48,752 bases of DNA from Lentisphaeraceae bacterium. GTDB lineage: Bacteria > Verrucomicrobiota > Kiritimatiellia > RFP12 > DVOR01. The notes under the pieces are model-generated. The model searched no databases. It saw only the letters and a program-made list of their open reading frames with translations, and was not told the DNA's origin. Both the position numbers and the translations under genes were made by a program. Location of the stretch: contig SFJE01000019.1 of NCBI GenBank assembly GCA_004555175.1, positions 1 through 48,752 on the forward strand. The letters are read 5' to 3'. Positions 1-8,835 of the stretch are shown piece by piece. Position 1 is the first letter of the stretch. The number at the start of each line of letters is the position of its first letter.

Positions 1-232
1 TCATACTCATTTTTACTTGTTACACGATTGAAGATACACATCTCCCTTAGAATTGAATGAGTTATTCTTTGTGCTGTTCAAAAACTGGGGAACCTCCAGC
101 TTATGCTCGCAAGGCGCTCGCTCGTGCGCGCAACCGCCACCATTTTATCGTAGCGCGCGGCTCAGCCGCGCAGGCTCACGCTCGCTCGCTGACCGCTTCG
201 GGGTGCGGGGCACGCGTCCTGCCTACAAAAGA

Positions 233-260
233 GCCCCGTGCGGGATGAACCGCACGGGGC
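233..260 (-). terminator. Terminator-like hairpin
   Basis: A perfect 11-bp stem (233-243 with 250-260) closes a 6-nt loop. Read on the minus strand it is followed by TCTTTTG, a short T-tract. It lies 46 bases past the minus-strand stop at 307-309, as expected for the terminator of the broken gene there. Confidence 0.6.
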
Positions 261-306
261 CAGGTTATATATTTTTTGGTTGGATGAGAAATTGTCTGCC
301 GGGCGC

Positions 307-459
307 TTACTTGACCACCTTCACCCGGATGGCATTCGTGCCATGCGTCATCGCCTCCCACGGAACAGCCACGCGGCATTCGAGAAGTTCCCGCCCGAGA
401 TAAAGTCCGCACAGACCTCCGTCACCACCGCCGCACGCTGCGCCACTGATTTTCAAAGA
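307..459 (-). pseudogene. Possible 3' remnant of a lost minus-strand gene
   Basis: On the minus strand a 50-codon open frame runs from just after a TAG (460-462) to a TAA (307-309). It reads like a protein C-terminus: a glycine-rich part, then GLYLGRELLECRVAVPWEA and finally NAIRVKVVK. The only ATG is 15 codons from the end, so it is not a complete gene as it stands. The terminator-like hairpin just beyond supports a former gene end. I do not recognise the family. It could also be a chance open frame in GC-rich DNA. Confidence 0.3.
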
Positions 460-552
460 CTAGGTGTTACCCTGTATCATAGAATTGGCACGAATTATAA
501 CATGCCCCCTCCCCTAGGCGTCAAGGGGGTTTGTACACTTTTTCCTCCTTTT

Positions 553-581
553 TTGCATTTCGCCGCGCCTTTTGCTATGTT
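553..581 (+). promoter_or_regulatory. Promoter of the alpha-2-macroglobulin/pbpC pair
   Basis: A -35 of TTGCAT (553-558) and a -10 of TATGTT (576-581) are separated by exactly 17 bp, and TGC precedes the -10 (TGn extension). The start codon at 617 is about 29 nt past the expected transcription start, with a purine-rich TAGGAG at 603-608. Confidence 0.65.
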
Positions 582-616
582 CCTACCATTCCGTCAAATC
601 CTTAGGAGCGTGTGAT

Positions 617-3600
617 ATGTGCAGGTTGAAGACCCTGAAAAGCTGGTTGTTTCTGGTGCCGTCTATGGTGTTGTTGGTCGAGGCACTGCTCGCATTGAGT
701 TTCTATCTTTATGTCTGGCGCGTGCCTGAGCGGCGGCAGCGGTGGCTTTCACCGTCGCCGGCAGAGCCCATCCCCGAACCGAGCGTGTGTGACGCGCCTG
801 CCGAGGAGGCGCCCGAAGCGGTCACCGAGCAAGCGCAAGAGCGCGCGCCAGAAGCGCAACTTCTCACCTTGGTCCATTGTCAGGCCATTCAAAGTAACAC
901 CCGCTTTACCGTAAGTCTCCGCTTTCTGCCGGAGGCGAGCTTCGAAGATTCGTTCACGCTTGACCACATCACCGTCACCCCGGAGGTCAAGGGCCTACGG
1001 CCCAAGGTGGATTACCTTGGGCGACTGGACCTAGCGGGCGAGTGGCAGCCGGGGCAAACCTATCACCTGACGCTCCGTGCCGGCTTGACCGATAGCGAAG
1101 GGCGCGTCCTGCCCGAGACTGTCACGCGAGCGGTCTCCATTCCCGACAGCGAACCCAGCTTCCAGTTCCTCACTCAGGGCCGCTATCTGCCGCTCAGCCG
1201 TCCGCGCCTGCCCTACCGCGCCATCAACCTAAATCCCGACGCGCGCATCACCCTCTGGCGTGGCTACGAAAATAACCTCCTGCCCTTCGGCTTCGACTCC
1301 TGGCGAGCGTGCGATCTGATGCACGAAGTCGCCCAAGTGCCCGTGCTCGATCAGCCGCTCCCGCGCAATCTCGTCTGCGACCGCTTCTTTGACCTCGGCG
1401 CGGCCATCCACCATCAGCCCGGTGCCTACCGCTTGGTCTCCTCCGAGCCCTGCCCCACCTGGACGGGTGATGAGCACCGCCTCATCGTCACCGATCTGGG
1501 CATCGCCTGGGCCTGCGACAGCTTCGCCGGCTTCGGCGTCTCGGTCCGCCGCCTCTCGACCGACGAGCCCGTTGCCGGCGCGACCATCGAGGTGGCCGGC
1601 GAGAAGAACCAGCTCCTCCTGCGCGGCACCACCGACGCCGCCGGCCTGGCCATGCTCTCGCTCGTGCCCGGCGCCTTGGAGAGCGACGACTTCCCGGCGC
1701 GCAAGATGATTGTCCGCGCCGAAGGCGGCGAACAGGTCTACCTCAGCCTCTCCGAGACGGCCTTTGCGGGCCAGACCTGCACGAACGGCCAGGCCCCGAA
1801 ACCCGCCGCCGCGCTCTGGCTCGACCGCGGGGCCGTGCGCCCGGGCGAGAGCCTCCGCGCCTCGGCCCTCGTCCGTCAAGCCGGCACCACCCGCCCCCTC
1901 GCAGGCCAGCCCTTCGCCCTCAAGCTCTACGACGAAGCGGAGCGCCTGCTCCATACGGCCACCGCCACCACCGATGCCGTGGGCCAGCTCTCGGCCGACT
2001 TCACCCTCCCGCGCACGGCCAATGACGGCCATTACACGGTCTCCCTCTCCCTCGGCAGTGAGACGCTGGTCTGTGAACGCTTCTATGTGGCCGACTTCGT
2101 CCCCGACCGCGTCAAGCTCGCGCTCGACCTCTCCCCCGCCCAGCTCAAGGCCACCGCGCAGACCTACTTCGGCGCCCCCGTGGCCAACGCCAAGGCCAAG
2201 GTTACCCTAAGCGAAGTCAAAGCCGATGACCTCCCGGCCACTTGGTCTGATTGGGAGATTGGCCAGGGAGACTTCGTGGGGCGGATCGAAGAGAGCAGCC
2301 TCACAAGCGGCGAGGACGGCACCTTCACATGCAATCTCAGCAACTTCGCCAACACCACGATCTATGCGCCCTTCAACCTCCACGCCTTCGTCTCCCTGAC
2401 CGAGCCCGGCGGCCGCACCGTCTCGACCCAATCCTACTCCGAGACGCGCTTTACCGAGCCCGCCTACATTGGCCTGCGCGAAGACAAGAACGCGGGCGTG
2501 GAGGCCACCCTCCTCGTCCCCGAAGGCTCCACGGAAAGCGAAATGGCGGTGGAGGTCTCCTTGGAAAAGCGGACCTGGCGCTACCTCACCCGCCGCACCG
2601 AACGCGGCACCTACCAGCGCGAGTGGGTGGAGCAGATTGTCCCCCGCAAGGCGCCACAGCGCAGCATGACCCTGCGCCAGGGGGTCGTCTCGACCGTGGA
2701 CCTCTCCGGCCTCGAACCCGGCAACTACATCGTCACCCTCACGCGCGTGGGGGACGGGGCGCAGATTTGCACCCGCCTCGATTGCTGGCTGGGCGACGCA
2801 CCGGCCTACGCCGAGCGCGATAAGCGCCTGAACACCCTCGCCCTCGCCTTTGCCCCGACCCCGCACCACGCCGGTGAAAGCGTTGAGGTGACCCTCGATC
2901 TGCCAGGTCCAGGCACGCTCCTGCTCGCTTCCGGCGCCGAAAGCCTCCAGCCTCTGAGCACCTTCGAGGTCCCCCAAGCCGGGCGATATGCCATCCCCGT
3001 CCAGCTCCCCGAAGGCCTCACCTGCACGCGCTTCCCCATCGCCGTTACCTTCACCACCGCTAACGCCGATTGCGACAACCGCCTCACCGGCCGCGCCGAG
3101 CTCCCCGTCGACCAAAGCGCCCAGCGCCTCGACCTGCGCTTGGAGGCCCCCACCCTCGCCCGCCCCGGCACCACCCTCCCCGTCACCCTCACCCTGCCGC
3201 CCACCACCGCCTCCACGCCCCGCCAAGTCACCCTCTGGGCCGTGGATGAGGGCGTCCTCGCCGTCAGCCGCTACACCCTGCCCGACCCCCTCTCCACCCT
3301 GACCGCGCTCCCCGGTCCCCTCACCAGCGGCGACCTCTACGGCCTGCTCTTCCCCGACCTCGCCATCTCGCCCGAGGGCCGCATCGGCGGCGGCGCGGGG
3401 AGCAACTTAGGCGCCTTCGAGAACCGCCCCTTGGCGCGCCTCCTCTTCGACCCCGTAGCCGTGGGCCCGGATGGCCGCGTGAGCCTGTCGCTGACCGTGC
3501 CCGAGGACTTCCAGGGCCAACTGCGCCTGATGGCCATCGCCGCCGATGCCGAGGGCCGCGTGGGCCGCGCCCAGCACGCCCTCACCTGCCGCGCGCCGGT

Positions 3601-5140
3601 CACCCTCACCCTCTCCGCGCCCGAGGCCCTCTGCCCTGGCGACACGGCCGAGCTCACCCTCACCGTCACGAACCTCGACCTGCCTGAGGGGCCCTTCACC
3701 CTCACGGCCTTTGGCGGCCAAGAGCTCGCCCGCGGCATCCTCACCCCAGGTAAGCCGGCCACCTTCACCCACCGCTTCACCATTCCCGAGCGCCTCAACG
3801 AAGTTGCCGCCACCGTGACGATAGGCAACACCTCCGTCACCCAACGCGAGCGCCTCCACATCCGCCCGGCCGTCCCGCGCATCCAAGCCGTCACCTACAC
3901 CCGCCTTGAGCCCGGAGAGTCCCTCCCCGAAGGCGCCGAAGCCGTCAGCCTCGCAGACTTCCGTGCCCGAACCGACGCGTGGTTCGCCGCCTATCCCTTC
4001 GACTGCACCGAGCAGCTCTCCGCCAAAGCCTGGCCCTGCCTCCTGAACCGCAGTGACCTTGACCGCGCGATGCTGCGTTATGTAGTCTCGCACCTGCGCC
4101 CGCGCCACGTCCGCGGTCTCTTCCGCCTTTGGCCACATGGCAACTGCAACCTCCCGGCCTCGCTGATGGCCACCCACGTCGTCCTCACCGCCATGCGCAC
4201 CCGGGCCGTACCGAACGATAGAGAGCTGCGCGATTCCCTCCACGAGACCCTGCGCGACACTGCCCGTGCGAACGACACGCGCGCCGAGGCCGCCTTCGCC
4301 GCCTGGATCCTGGCGCACGACAACGCCTTCGGTGCAGGCGAGTTCGCCCAGTGCGTCACCCTCCTAGCGATAAACGAGCGCGACGGTGCGGCCCTCTTCG
4401 CCGCCGCCGCCCTCATCCGCGCCGGCTACGCCAGCGAGGGCATCAAGCCCTTCAAGCACGCCTACGCCACCGCTCAAACGCCCGCCCTGCCCTACTACAT
4501 CAGCGCGAATGCCTGGCAGGCCGTCAAGATCGCCCTCGCCCTTGAAGCCGGCCTACCGGTCAGTGAGGCAGCCTTCGCCGCCCTCTTCGCCGCCGATTGG
4601 CAAACCACGCAGGCCAACGCCTGGGGCGGCTACGCCTTCTCCCTGGCCACCCACCTCCCCGAGAGCCTCCGCCTGGCCAAGCAGACGCGCGAAACACTCG
4701 CCACCGAAGGCACCCACGCCATCGCCCTCACGCGCACCCTCCTCAACGCTCAAGGCCAGCCCATCACCGAGCTCGCCCACGGCGACCTCGCCTTCGTGCG
4801 CATCGACCTCACGCTCCCGCGCCAAGCCGCCGACCTCGCGGTGCGCGACTTCCTCCCCGGCGGCCTGGTCTACGAAGATGGCAACCTCGCCACCCGCGAG
4901 AGCGTCACCCTCCCCGACTGGGCCAAGAAGTTGTGCCGCCTCACCCTCGACCACACCCGCAAGCGCCCCGGCGAAGTCGTCTTCATCGGCCAGGGCTCCG
5001 CCGGCAACGCCTCCATCGTCTACCCCGTCCGCGCCACCACGCGCGGCACCTTCTCCTGGGGCGCGTGCGTCATCGAAGCGATGTACGATCCCGCCCTCAC
5101 CGGCGCGGACGCCCCCGCCGGCTCCCTCACCGTGAAGTGA
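617..5140 (+). CDS. Bacterial alpha-2-macroglobulin family protein with thioester motif
   Basis: Large periplasmic protease trap of 1507 aa. The ATG at 617 is preferred over an upstream one at 572 because 572 lies inside the promoter and TAGGAG precedes 617. Residues ~8-31 form one hydrophobic segment (KSWLFLVPSM...), so the protein is probably anchored in the inner membrane; no lipobox is visible, unlike E. coli YfhM (about 1650 aa). Repeated beta-sandwich (MG) domains fill most of the chain. The thioester motif CTEQ starts at Cys1130 (YPFDCTEQ), followed by an alpha-helical thioester domain, and a receptor-binding-like end. The family covalently traps attacking proteases in the periplasm. 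The stop overlaps the pbpC start by 4 bp; the YfhM-PbpC pairing is a known association thought to link protease trapping with cell wall repair. Confidence 0.93.
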   Translation: MCRLKTLKSWLFLVPSMVLLVEALLALSFYLYVWRVPERRQRWLSPSPAEPIPEPSVCDAPAEEAPEAVTEQAQERAPEAQLLTLVHCQAIQSNTRFTVSLRFLPEASFEDSFTLDHITVTPEVKGLRPKVDYLGRLDLAGEWQPGQTYHLTLRAGLTDSEGRVLPETVTRAVSIPDSEPSFQFLTQGRYLPLSRPRLPYRAINLNPDARITLWRGYENNLLPFGFDSWRACDLMHEVAQVPVLDQPLPRNLVCDRFFDLGAAIHHQPGAYRLVSSEPCPTWTGDEHRLIVTDLGIAWACDSFAGFGVSVRRLSTDEPVAGATIEVAGEKNQLLLRGTTDAAGLAMLSLVPGALESDDFPARKMIVRAEGGEQVYLSLSETAFAGQTCTNGQAPKPAAALWLDRGAVRPGESLRASALVRQAGTTRPLAGQPFALKLYDEAERLLHTATATTDAVGQLSADFTLPRTANDGHYTVSLSLGSETLVCERFYVADFVPDRVKLALDLSPAQLKATAQTYFGAPVANAKAKVTLSEVKADDLPATWSDWEIGQGDFVGRIEESSLTSGEDGTFTCNLSNFANTTIYAPFNLHAFVSLTEPGGRTVSTQSYSETRFTEPAYIGLREDKNAGVEATLLVPEGSTESEMAVEVSLEKRTWRYLTRRTERGTYQREWVEQIVPRKAPQRSMTLRQGVVSTVDLSGLEPGNYIVTLTRVGDGAQICTRLDCWLGDAPAYAERDKRLNTLALAFAPTPHHAGESVEVTLDLPGPGTLLLASGAESLQPLSTFEVPQAGRYAIPVQLPEGLTCTRFPIAVTFTTANADCDNRLTGRAELPVDQSAQRLDLRLEAPTLARPGTTLPVTLTLPPTTASTPRQVTLWAVDEGVLAVSRYTLPDPLSTLTALPGPLTSGDLYGLLFPDLAISPEGRIGGGAGSNLGAFENRPLARLLFDPVAVGPDGRVSLSLTVPEDFQGQLRLMAIAADAEGRVGRAQHALTCRAPVTLTLSAPEALCPGDTAELTLTVTNLDLPEGPFTLTAFGGQELARGILTPGKPATFTHRFTIPERLNEVAATVTIGNTSVTQRERLHIRPAVPRIQAVTYTRLEPGESLPEGAEAVSLADFRARTDAWFAAYPFDCTEQLSAKAWPCLLNRSDLDRAMLRYVVSHLRPRHVRGLFRLWPHGNCNLPASLMATHVVLTAMRTRAVPNDRELRDSLHETLRDTARANDTRAEAAFAAWILAHDNAFGAGEFAQCVTLLAINERDGAALFAAAALIRAGYASEGIKPFKHAYATAQTPALPYYISANAWQAVKIALALEAGLPVSEAAFAALFAADWQTTQANAWGGYAFSLATHLPESLRLAKQTRETLATEGTHAIALTRTLLNAQGQPITELAHGDLAFVRIDLTLPRQAADLAVRDFLPGGLVYEDGNLATRESVTLPDWAKKLCRLTLDHTRKRPGEVVFIGQGSAGNASIVYPVRATTRGTFSWGACVIEAMYDPALTGADAPAGSLTVK

Positions 5141-7356
5141 CGCGCCACCTCCCCCGCCTCCGCCGTCTTGGCGCCCGGCTGCTCGCACTCGCTGGCAGCG
5201 GGGCGCTGTTGTTTGCGCTCGCCTGGTCCCTCGCCCCGCGCTTCGTGGCCGATCCCCTCCCAGTGCTCGAAGCGCGCGCGCCCGCCCGCTGGGTCTACGA
5301 CCGCAACGGCAAACGCCTAGCCGCCTTCCGGGGTGACGATTACGCCTGGCGCTTCCCCGTCCCCCTCTCGGCCATCTCCCCCGAAGTCCTCCGCGCCACC
5401 CTCATTGCCGAGGATGCCAACTTCTACCGCCACCGGGGCGTCGACTACGGCGCAGCCCTACGCGCCCTCTGGCAGAACGTGACGAGCCTACGCATCGTCT
5501 CGGGCGCCTCCACCCTCTCGATGCAAGTCGCCGGCCTGGCCACCGGGCGCCGACGCAGCCTCTGGGGCAAGTTCCTCCAAGCCGCCCGCGCCCGCAAGAT
5601 GGAGCAGCTCCACACCAAGGCCGAAATCCTCGCCGCCTACCTCAACCACGCCCCCTACGGCGGCCAATACATCGGCATCGAAGCCGCCGCACAAGCCTAC
5701 TTCAACACCTCCGCCGCCACCCTCACCTTCGGCGAAGCCACCCTCCTCTGCGGCCTGCCCCAGCGCCCCAACGCCCTGCGCCCCGACCGCCACCCCCAAG
5801 CCGCGCGCCAACGCCAGCGCCGCCTCCTAGACATGATGGTCCGCCGCGGCGAACTCACCCAAGCGCAGGCCGACGAAGCCTACGCCTCGGCCATCCTCCG
5901 CTTCCGCGACCCCCCCACCCGCCCCCACTTCGAGCGCCTCTCCCAGCCCAACGAAAACCGCCACGCCCTCCTCGCCGGCCACCCCATCGATGGCGAACTC
6001 CAAGCCGACGCCCTCGCCCTCCTCCGCCGCCACCTCGCCCGCCTCCCCGGCGTCACCGATGGCGCCTGCGTCATCCTCCGCGCCGGCTCGCCCGACCCCG
6101 TCGTCTACCTCGGCACCCTCCACTTCGCCTCCCCCGCCGCCGGCCAAGTCGATGCAGCCATCGCCCGCCGCCAAGCCGGCAGCACCCTCAAACCCTTCTT
6201 CTTCGCCGAAGCCATCGAAGGCGGCCTCCTCGTCCCCGCCACCCGCCTCCTCGATGCCCCCATCCGCTACGGCACCTACGCCCCAGGCAACTACGATGGC
6301 ACCTTCCTCGGCACCCTCTCCGCCGCCGAAGCCCTCGCTCGCTCCCTCAACACCCCCGTCATCCGCCTCCTCGCCGAACTCGGCGAAACGCGCTGCCTCC
6401 GCCTCCTCGACAAACTCCACCTCGCCCCCGCCCAAGAAAGCGGCCTCGCCCTCGCCCTTGGCACCGGCGGCGTCTCCCTCCTCTCCCTCACCCGCGCCTA
6501 CCACGCCCTCCCCACCCACTTCTCCCCCGAAACCGCCGAACTCATCGCCCACATGCTCCGCCGCCCCCTCCCCGGCACTGCCCTCGACATCGCCTGGAAA
6601 ACCGGCACCGCAAACAACAACACCGACGCCTGGTGCGTCGGCTGGACCCCCGAGTGGACCGTCGGCGTCTGGTTCGGCAACAAACGCGGCGGCCGCGCCG
6701 CAGCCCTCGTCGGCATCGAAGCCGCCGCCCCCGCCGTCGGCGAACTCTTCACCCGCCTCTACGCCGGCCACCCCCCACCCCTCTGGCCCAACACCTGCCC
6801 ACTCGCCCCCCTCTGCCCCGAAAGCGGCCTCACCCCCGGCCCAGGCTGCTGCGCACGCAGTCGGCAGTCGACAGTCGACAGTCGACAGGGCGCGTGCCGC
6901 GACGGAGAAACGGACACGCCCTTAGCTGACCCTTCCACCTCCGGCGACACCCCTCTCCTCTACCACCCAGCCCCAACCGAAAAATCCACCCGCCCCGAGT
7001 CCAAGGCGAACCCGCCCCAGGTCGAGGGCGAACCCGGGCCTACCTCGAGGTCAACCCGGGGCGGATGCATTTTAGGCGCTGTCCACCCCCACATTCCCCT
7101 GCGGCGTTGCAATCTCCCCCACAACGTCCCCCCGCCCCCCAGCAAGTGCCAAATCCTCTCCCCCCAACCCGGCACCTACCGCCTCGGCCGCGACGCCCTC
7201 CCCCTCCAAGCCAAACCCGTCGGCGGCACCTGGCTCTGCGATGGCCGCCCCCTCCCCCCCGGCACCGACACCCTCTCCCTGCCCCCCGGCCTCCACACCC
7301 TCCACTACATCACCCCCACCGCCTCCGCCACCACCCGCCTCCAAATCCTCCCCTAA
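5137..7356 (+). CDS. pbpC: Penicillin-binding protein 1C (bifunctional transglycosylase/transpeptidase)
   Basis: Peptidoglycan polymerase of 739 aa. The GTG at 5137 overlaps the upstream TGA, giving translational coupling; the open frame extends further upstream but only as a shadow of the previous gene. A membrane anchor lies at ~11-33. The GT51 glycosyltransferase domain has the catalytic Glu92 in AEDANFYRHRG. The transpeptidase domain has S349-T-L-K352, SLN at 403-405 and KTGT at 488. The last ~70 residues match the PbpC C-terminal domain (BiPBP_C). Between these two parts, from codon ~570 to ~670, lies a low-complexity linker containing an in-frame heptamer repeat array, absent from typical PbpC. 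E. coli PbpC is about 770 aa. Third codon positions here are strongly C-rich. Confidence 0.93.
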   Translation: MTRHLPRLRRLGARLLALAGSGALLFALAWSLAPRFVADPLPVLEARAPARWVYDRNGKRLAAFRGDDYAWRFPVPLSAISPEVLRATLIAEDANFYRHRGVDYGAALRALWQNVTSLRIVSGASTLSMQVAGLATGRRRSLWGKFLQAARARKMEQLHTKAEILAAYLNHAPYGGQYIGIEAAAQAYFNTSAATLTFGEATLLCGLPQRPNALRPDRHPQAARQRQRRLLDMMVRRGELTQAQADEAYASAILRFRDPPTRPHFERLSQPNENRHALLAGHPIDGELQADALALLRRHLARLPGVTDGACVILRAGSPDPVVYLGTLHFASPAAGQVDAAIARRQAGSTLKPFFFAEAIEGGLLVPATRLLDAPIRYGTYAPGNYDGTFLGTLSAAEALARSLNTPVIRLLAELGETRCLRLLDKLHLAPAQESGLALALGTGGVSLLSLTRAYHALPTHFSPETAELIAHMLRRPLPGTALDIAWKTGTANNNTDAWCVGWTPEWTVGVWFGNKRGGRAAALVGIEAAAPAVGELFTRLYAGHPPPLWPNTCPLAPLCPESGLTPGPGCCARSRQSTVDSRQGACRDGETDTPLADPSTSGDTPLLYHPAPTEKSTRPESKANPPQVEGEPGPTSRSTRGGCILGAVHPHIPLRRCNLPHNVPPPPSKCQILSPQPGTYRLGRDALPLQAKPVGGTWLCDGRPLPPGTDTLSLPPGLHTLHYITPTASATTRLQILP
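6860..6887 (+). repeat. Heptamer array inside pbpC (GTCGGCA + 3x GTCGACA)
   Basis: Four 7-bp units in perfect register: GTCGGCA, then GTCGACA three times. The flank GGGCGCGTGCCGCGACGG (6888-6905) follows; related flanks sit beside arrays near 11051, 30297, 35264 and 46298. The array is in the pbpC reading frame and encodes part of the linker. Confidence 0.85.
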
Positions 7357-8069
7357 CAGCCCCCCGCGGTTCCGGAACATCCGGGGTTTCCGGGTGATCC
7401 GCCAAGCAACGCCTTGAGCCGCGCCACCTCTCCGCGAAGTGCGGCGTTCTCGCGCTCAAGCGCCTCAATCCGCGCGCGTTGGTCCGTTCGGTAGCCTAGC
7501 CGCGCAGCGGTCATTCTCTCGCGAATGCCGCCCTGCGTCACAAACGCCTCGTCTTTTTTCGCGAGGGTCGTGTCAAGCGCCTTGTCGATCATGTGCGCCA
7601 GGCAGATTGCGCAATTTGCCATTTCATCGTCCGACCATTTCTCAAAGTATGGCTGGAAGGCGGCGAGGTCGGTCCTCTCTCGGCAAAATCGGTGCAAAGC
7701 CTCGAAACGCGGATTCGCGTCTTTCCATTCGGCAAGTCCATGCGCGGCGAGATAGTCGCCGTAGTCAGCGAGCAGTTCCTGGTTCGACCCGCGCGCCACG
7801 CCCAAAAGCTTGAGTTCGATTTCAAAGGAGACCTGGCCATCGGAATACCCCTCGACAATATTCTGCTTTGTGGAACGAGCCGCCTGGACCATCTGATCTA
7901 CCGTGCGGTCGCCATGCTTTGGCAGAAACCTGCGACAGAACGCCACGGTGAGCTGATAGAGAATTTCGCTCCGCTTGTAAAAGTTGAGCTCGCGCCAAAC
8001 CGTTGCCTTTCTGAGGACGCTCGGCCGCCCATTGCGATATTCAAGCTTGGGTGTCGCCTTACTGTTCAT
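7353..8069 (-). CDS. Four-helix-bundle protein with C-terminal 'suffix' extension (4helix_suffix type)
   Basis: 238 aa. The start at 8069 is chosen because AAGGAG lies 7 nt upstream; another ATG six bases earlier is too close to it. Residues ~60-160 resemble the 23S rRNA intervening-sequence/four-helix-bundle family (ARSTKQNIVEGYSDG is its signature region), followed by the alpha-helical suffix domain and a coiled coil (RIEALERENAALRGEVARL). The function of the family is not established; related four-helix-bundle proteins include Avd of diversity-generating retroelements, but no reverse transcriptase is in this window. The last ~12 codons (GGSPGNPGCSGTAGGC) are written by a nonamer repeat array, and a second nonamer array lies upstream at 8164-8226. 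It converges on pbpC, with 4 bp of overlap. Confidence 0.8.
   Translation of the reverse strand: MNSKATPKLEYRNGRPSVLRKATVWRELNFYKRSEILYQLTVAFCRRFLPKHGDRTVDQMVQAARSTKQNIVEGYSDGQVSFEIELKLLGVARGSNQELLADYGDYLAAHGLAEWKDANPRFEALHRFCRERTDLAAFQPYFEKWSDDEMANCAICLAHMIDKALDTTLAKKDEAFVTQGGIRERMTAARLGYRTDQRARIEALERENAALRGEVARLKALLGGSPGNPGCSGTAGGC
7368..7403. repeat. Nonamer array (TCCGG core), four units
   Basis: TCCGG-type cores recur at 9-bp spacing: 7371, 7380, 7389 and a diverged TCCGC at 7398. The bases between cores vary. The array forms the 3' end of the four-helix suffix gene. Confidence 0.75.
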
Positions 8070-8163
8070 CGCCATGCTCCTTTTCAGTTGTTCCAGTGTA
8101 TCCAGCCCAATCATACCATATTCCCCCTCTACGCGTTGCCGCCGCCCAAAACAGCGCCCCGGG

Positions 8164-8226
8164 TTTTCCGGAATATCCGGGTTTTCCGGAGTTTCCGGCC
8201 CTTCCGGAATATCCGGGTTTCCCGGC
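8164..8226. repeat. Nonamer array (TCCGG core), seven units
   Basis: TCCGG cores at 8167, 8176, 8185, 8194, 8203 and 8212, and a diverged CCCGG at 8221, all at an exact 9-bp period with varying bases between. It lies in the gene-free gap 8070-8395, upstream of the four-helix suffix gene. The only other things seen in that gap are the 22-bp array and the promoter at 8362-8370. Confidence 0.85.
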
Positions 8227-8262
8227 GGCCTGGCGCGACTTCCCGCTCGGCGGAGCGCAACT

Positions 8263-8340
8263 AATAAGACCCCGTCTTATTGGTAATAAGGCCCCGTCTT
8301 ATTCGCAATAAGACCCCGTCTTATTGGCAACAAGGCGGGG
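8263..8340. repeat. 22-bp self-complementary tandem array, three full units plus a partial
   Basis: Units at 8263-8284, 8285-8306 and 8307-8328 and a partial at 8329-8340. Each begins with AATAAGACCCCGTCTTATT or a one-base variant, itself an inverted repeat (8-bp arms around CCC), plus a 3-base joint (GGT, CGC, GGC). The left flank GCGCAACT recurs at the copy near 46570. There are no unique spacers, so this is not CRISPR. Confidence 0.9.
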
Positions 8341-8361
8341 CTGCGTTGCGGGGGGTGGCTT

Positions 8362-8370
8362 TGGTAGACT
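8362..8370 (+). promoter_or_regulatory. Extended -10 promoter of the zinc-ribbon gene
   Basis: TGG followed by TAGACT (8365-8370) fits the TGn-TAnnnT pattern of other promoters in this window. No good -35 is seen. The start codon is 26 nt downstream, preceded by TTGGAGG. Confidence 0.5.
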
Positions 8371-8395
8371 GGGGTCAACCATTGGAGGAATAGTT

Positions 8396-8830
8396 ATGAC
8401 GGACGAAACGAATCCTGAAGAGATTGACGACGTTGAGATCAAGCCGACGGACATTGTCTTTGACTGTCCGAATTGCGGCCACAACCTGTGCGTGGACTAC
8501 CGCGCGGCGGGGTTGCAGGTGCCGTGCTCAGATTGCGGGGCAATCATTCAGGTGCCGATTCCCGACGGGATGCAGCTCGATGACCTAGATAGCGATCCGG
8601 GCGAGATGCTTCAGCAGTTGCTGCAGACGCGCCGGATGTTGGTGAAGGCCGAGGCGGCCGCGCAGAAGGCTGGCGAGAAGGTGGTGGAGCTGACGATGCA
8701 GTTGGCCGATTGCCGCAAGACGTTGCTGGCTGTGCGCGCGCGGATTGAGACGCTGCAGGAAGCAGCGGACATTGCCAATGCCACGCGCCAGGAAGTGATC
8801 GATATGATTACTTCGACGACGGCGAAGTAA
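8396..8830 (+). CDS. Small zinc-ribbon protein with coiled-coil tail
   Basis: 144 aa, no signal peptide, so cytoplasmic. The ATG at 8396 follows GGAGG by 7 nt; an in-frame start at 8324 would lie in the repeat array and has no ribosome site. Residues ~28-55 hold CPNCGHNL and CSDCG, two CxxC pairs 16 residues apart, typical of a zinc ribbon. From ~65 onward it is a long amphipathic helix, probably a coiled coil. I do not recognise a named family. The acyltransferase gene starts 5 bp downstream, so the two are likely co-transcribed. A structural or regulatory role is inferred only from shape. Confidence 0.8.
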   Translation: MTDETNPEEIDDVEIKPTDIVFDCPNCGHNLCVDYRAAGLQVPCSDCGAIIQVPIPDGMQLDDLDSDPGEMLQQLLQTRRMLVKAEAAAQKAGEKVVELTMQLADCRKTLLAVRARIETLQEAADIANATRQEVIDMITSTTAK

Positions 8831-8835
8831 GCTAC

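Larger units (their letters stand above)
1..552. other. Left-edge stretch without an intact gene
   Basis: No convincing complete gene is seen here. The first ~100 bases are AT-richer than the rest of the window. A perfect 7-bp hairpin with a 3-nt loop lies at 155-171, and a stronger one at 233-260 is listed separately. A minus-strand open stretch at 307-459 looks like the tail of a lost gene. Plus-strand ORFs across 53-615 have no recognisable domains and no ribosome binding sites, so I treat them as chance. Confidence 0.6.

Noticed and set aside
1..10. Start of a minus-strand gene running off the left edge
   Set aside because: ATG codons occur at 4 and 10 but no ribosome site is at a usable distance, and too little sequence is visible.
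238..615. 125-aa plus-strand ORF
   Set aside because: No ribosome site or domain; it crosses a terminator-like hairpin and the promoter of the next gene.
2207..3226. A 339-aa minus-strand open frame
   Set aside because: Antisense to the alpha-2-macroglobulin gene; Gly/Glu-rich shadow without a domain.
8263..8340. CRISPR array
   Set aside because: Units follow one another with a 3-bp joint, no unique spacers exist and no cas gene is near.
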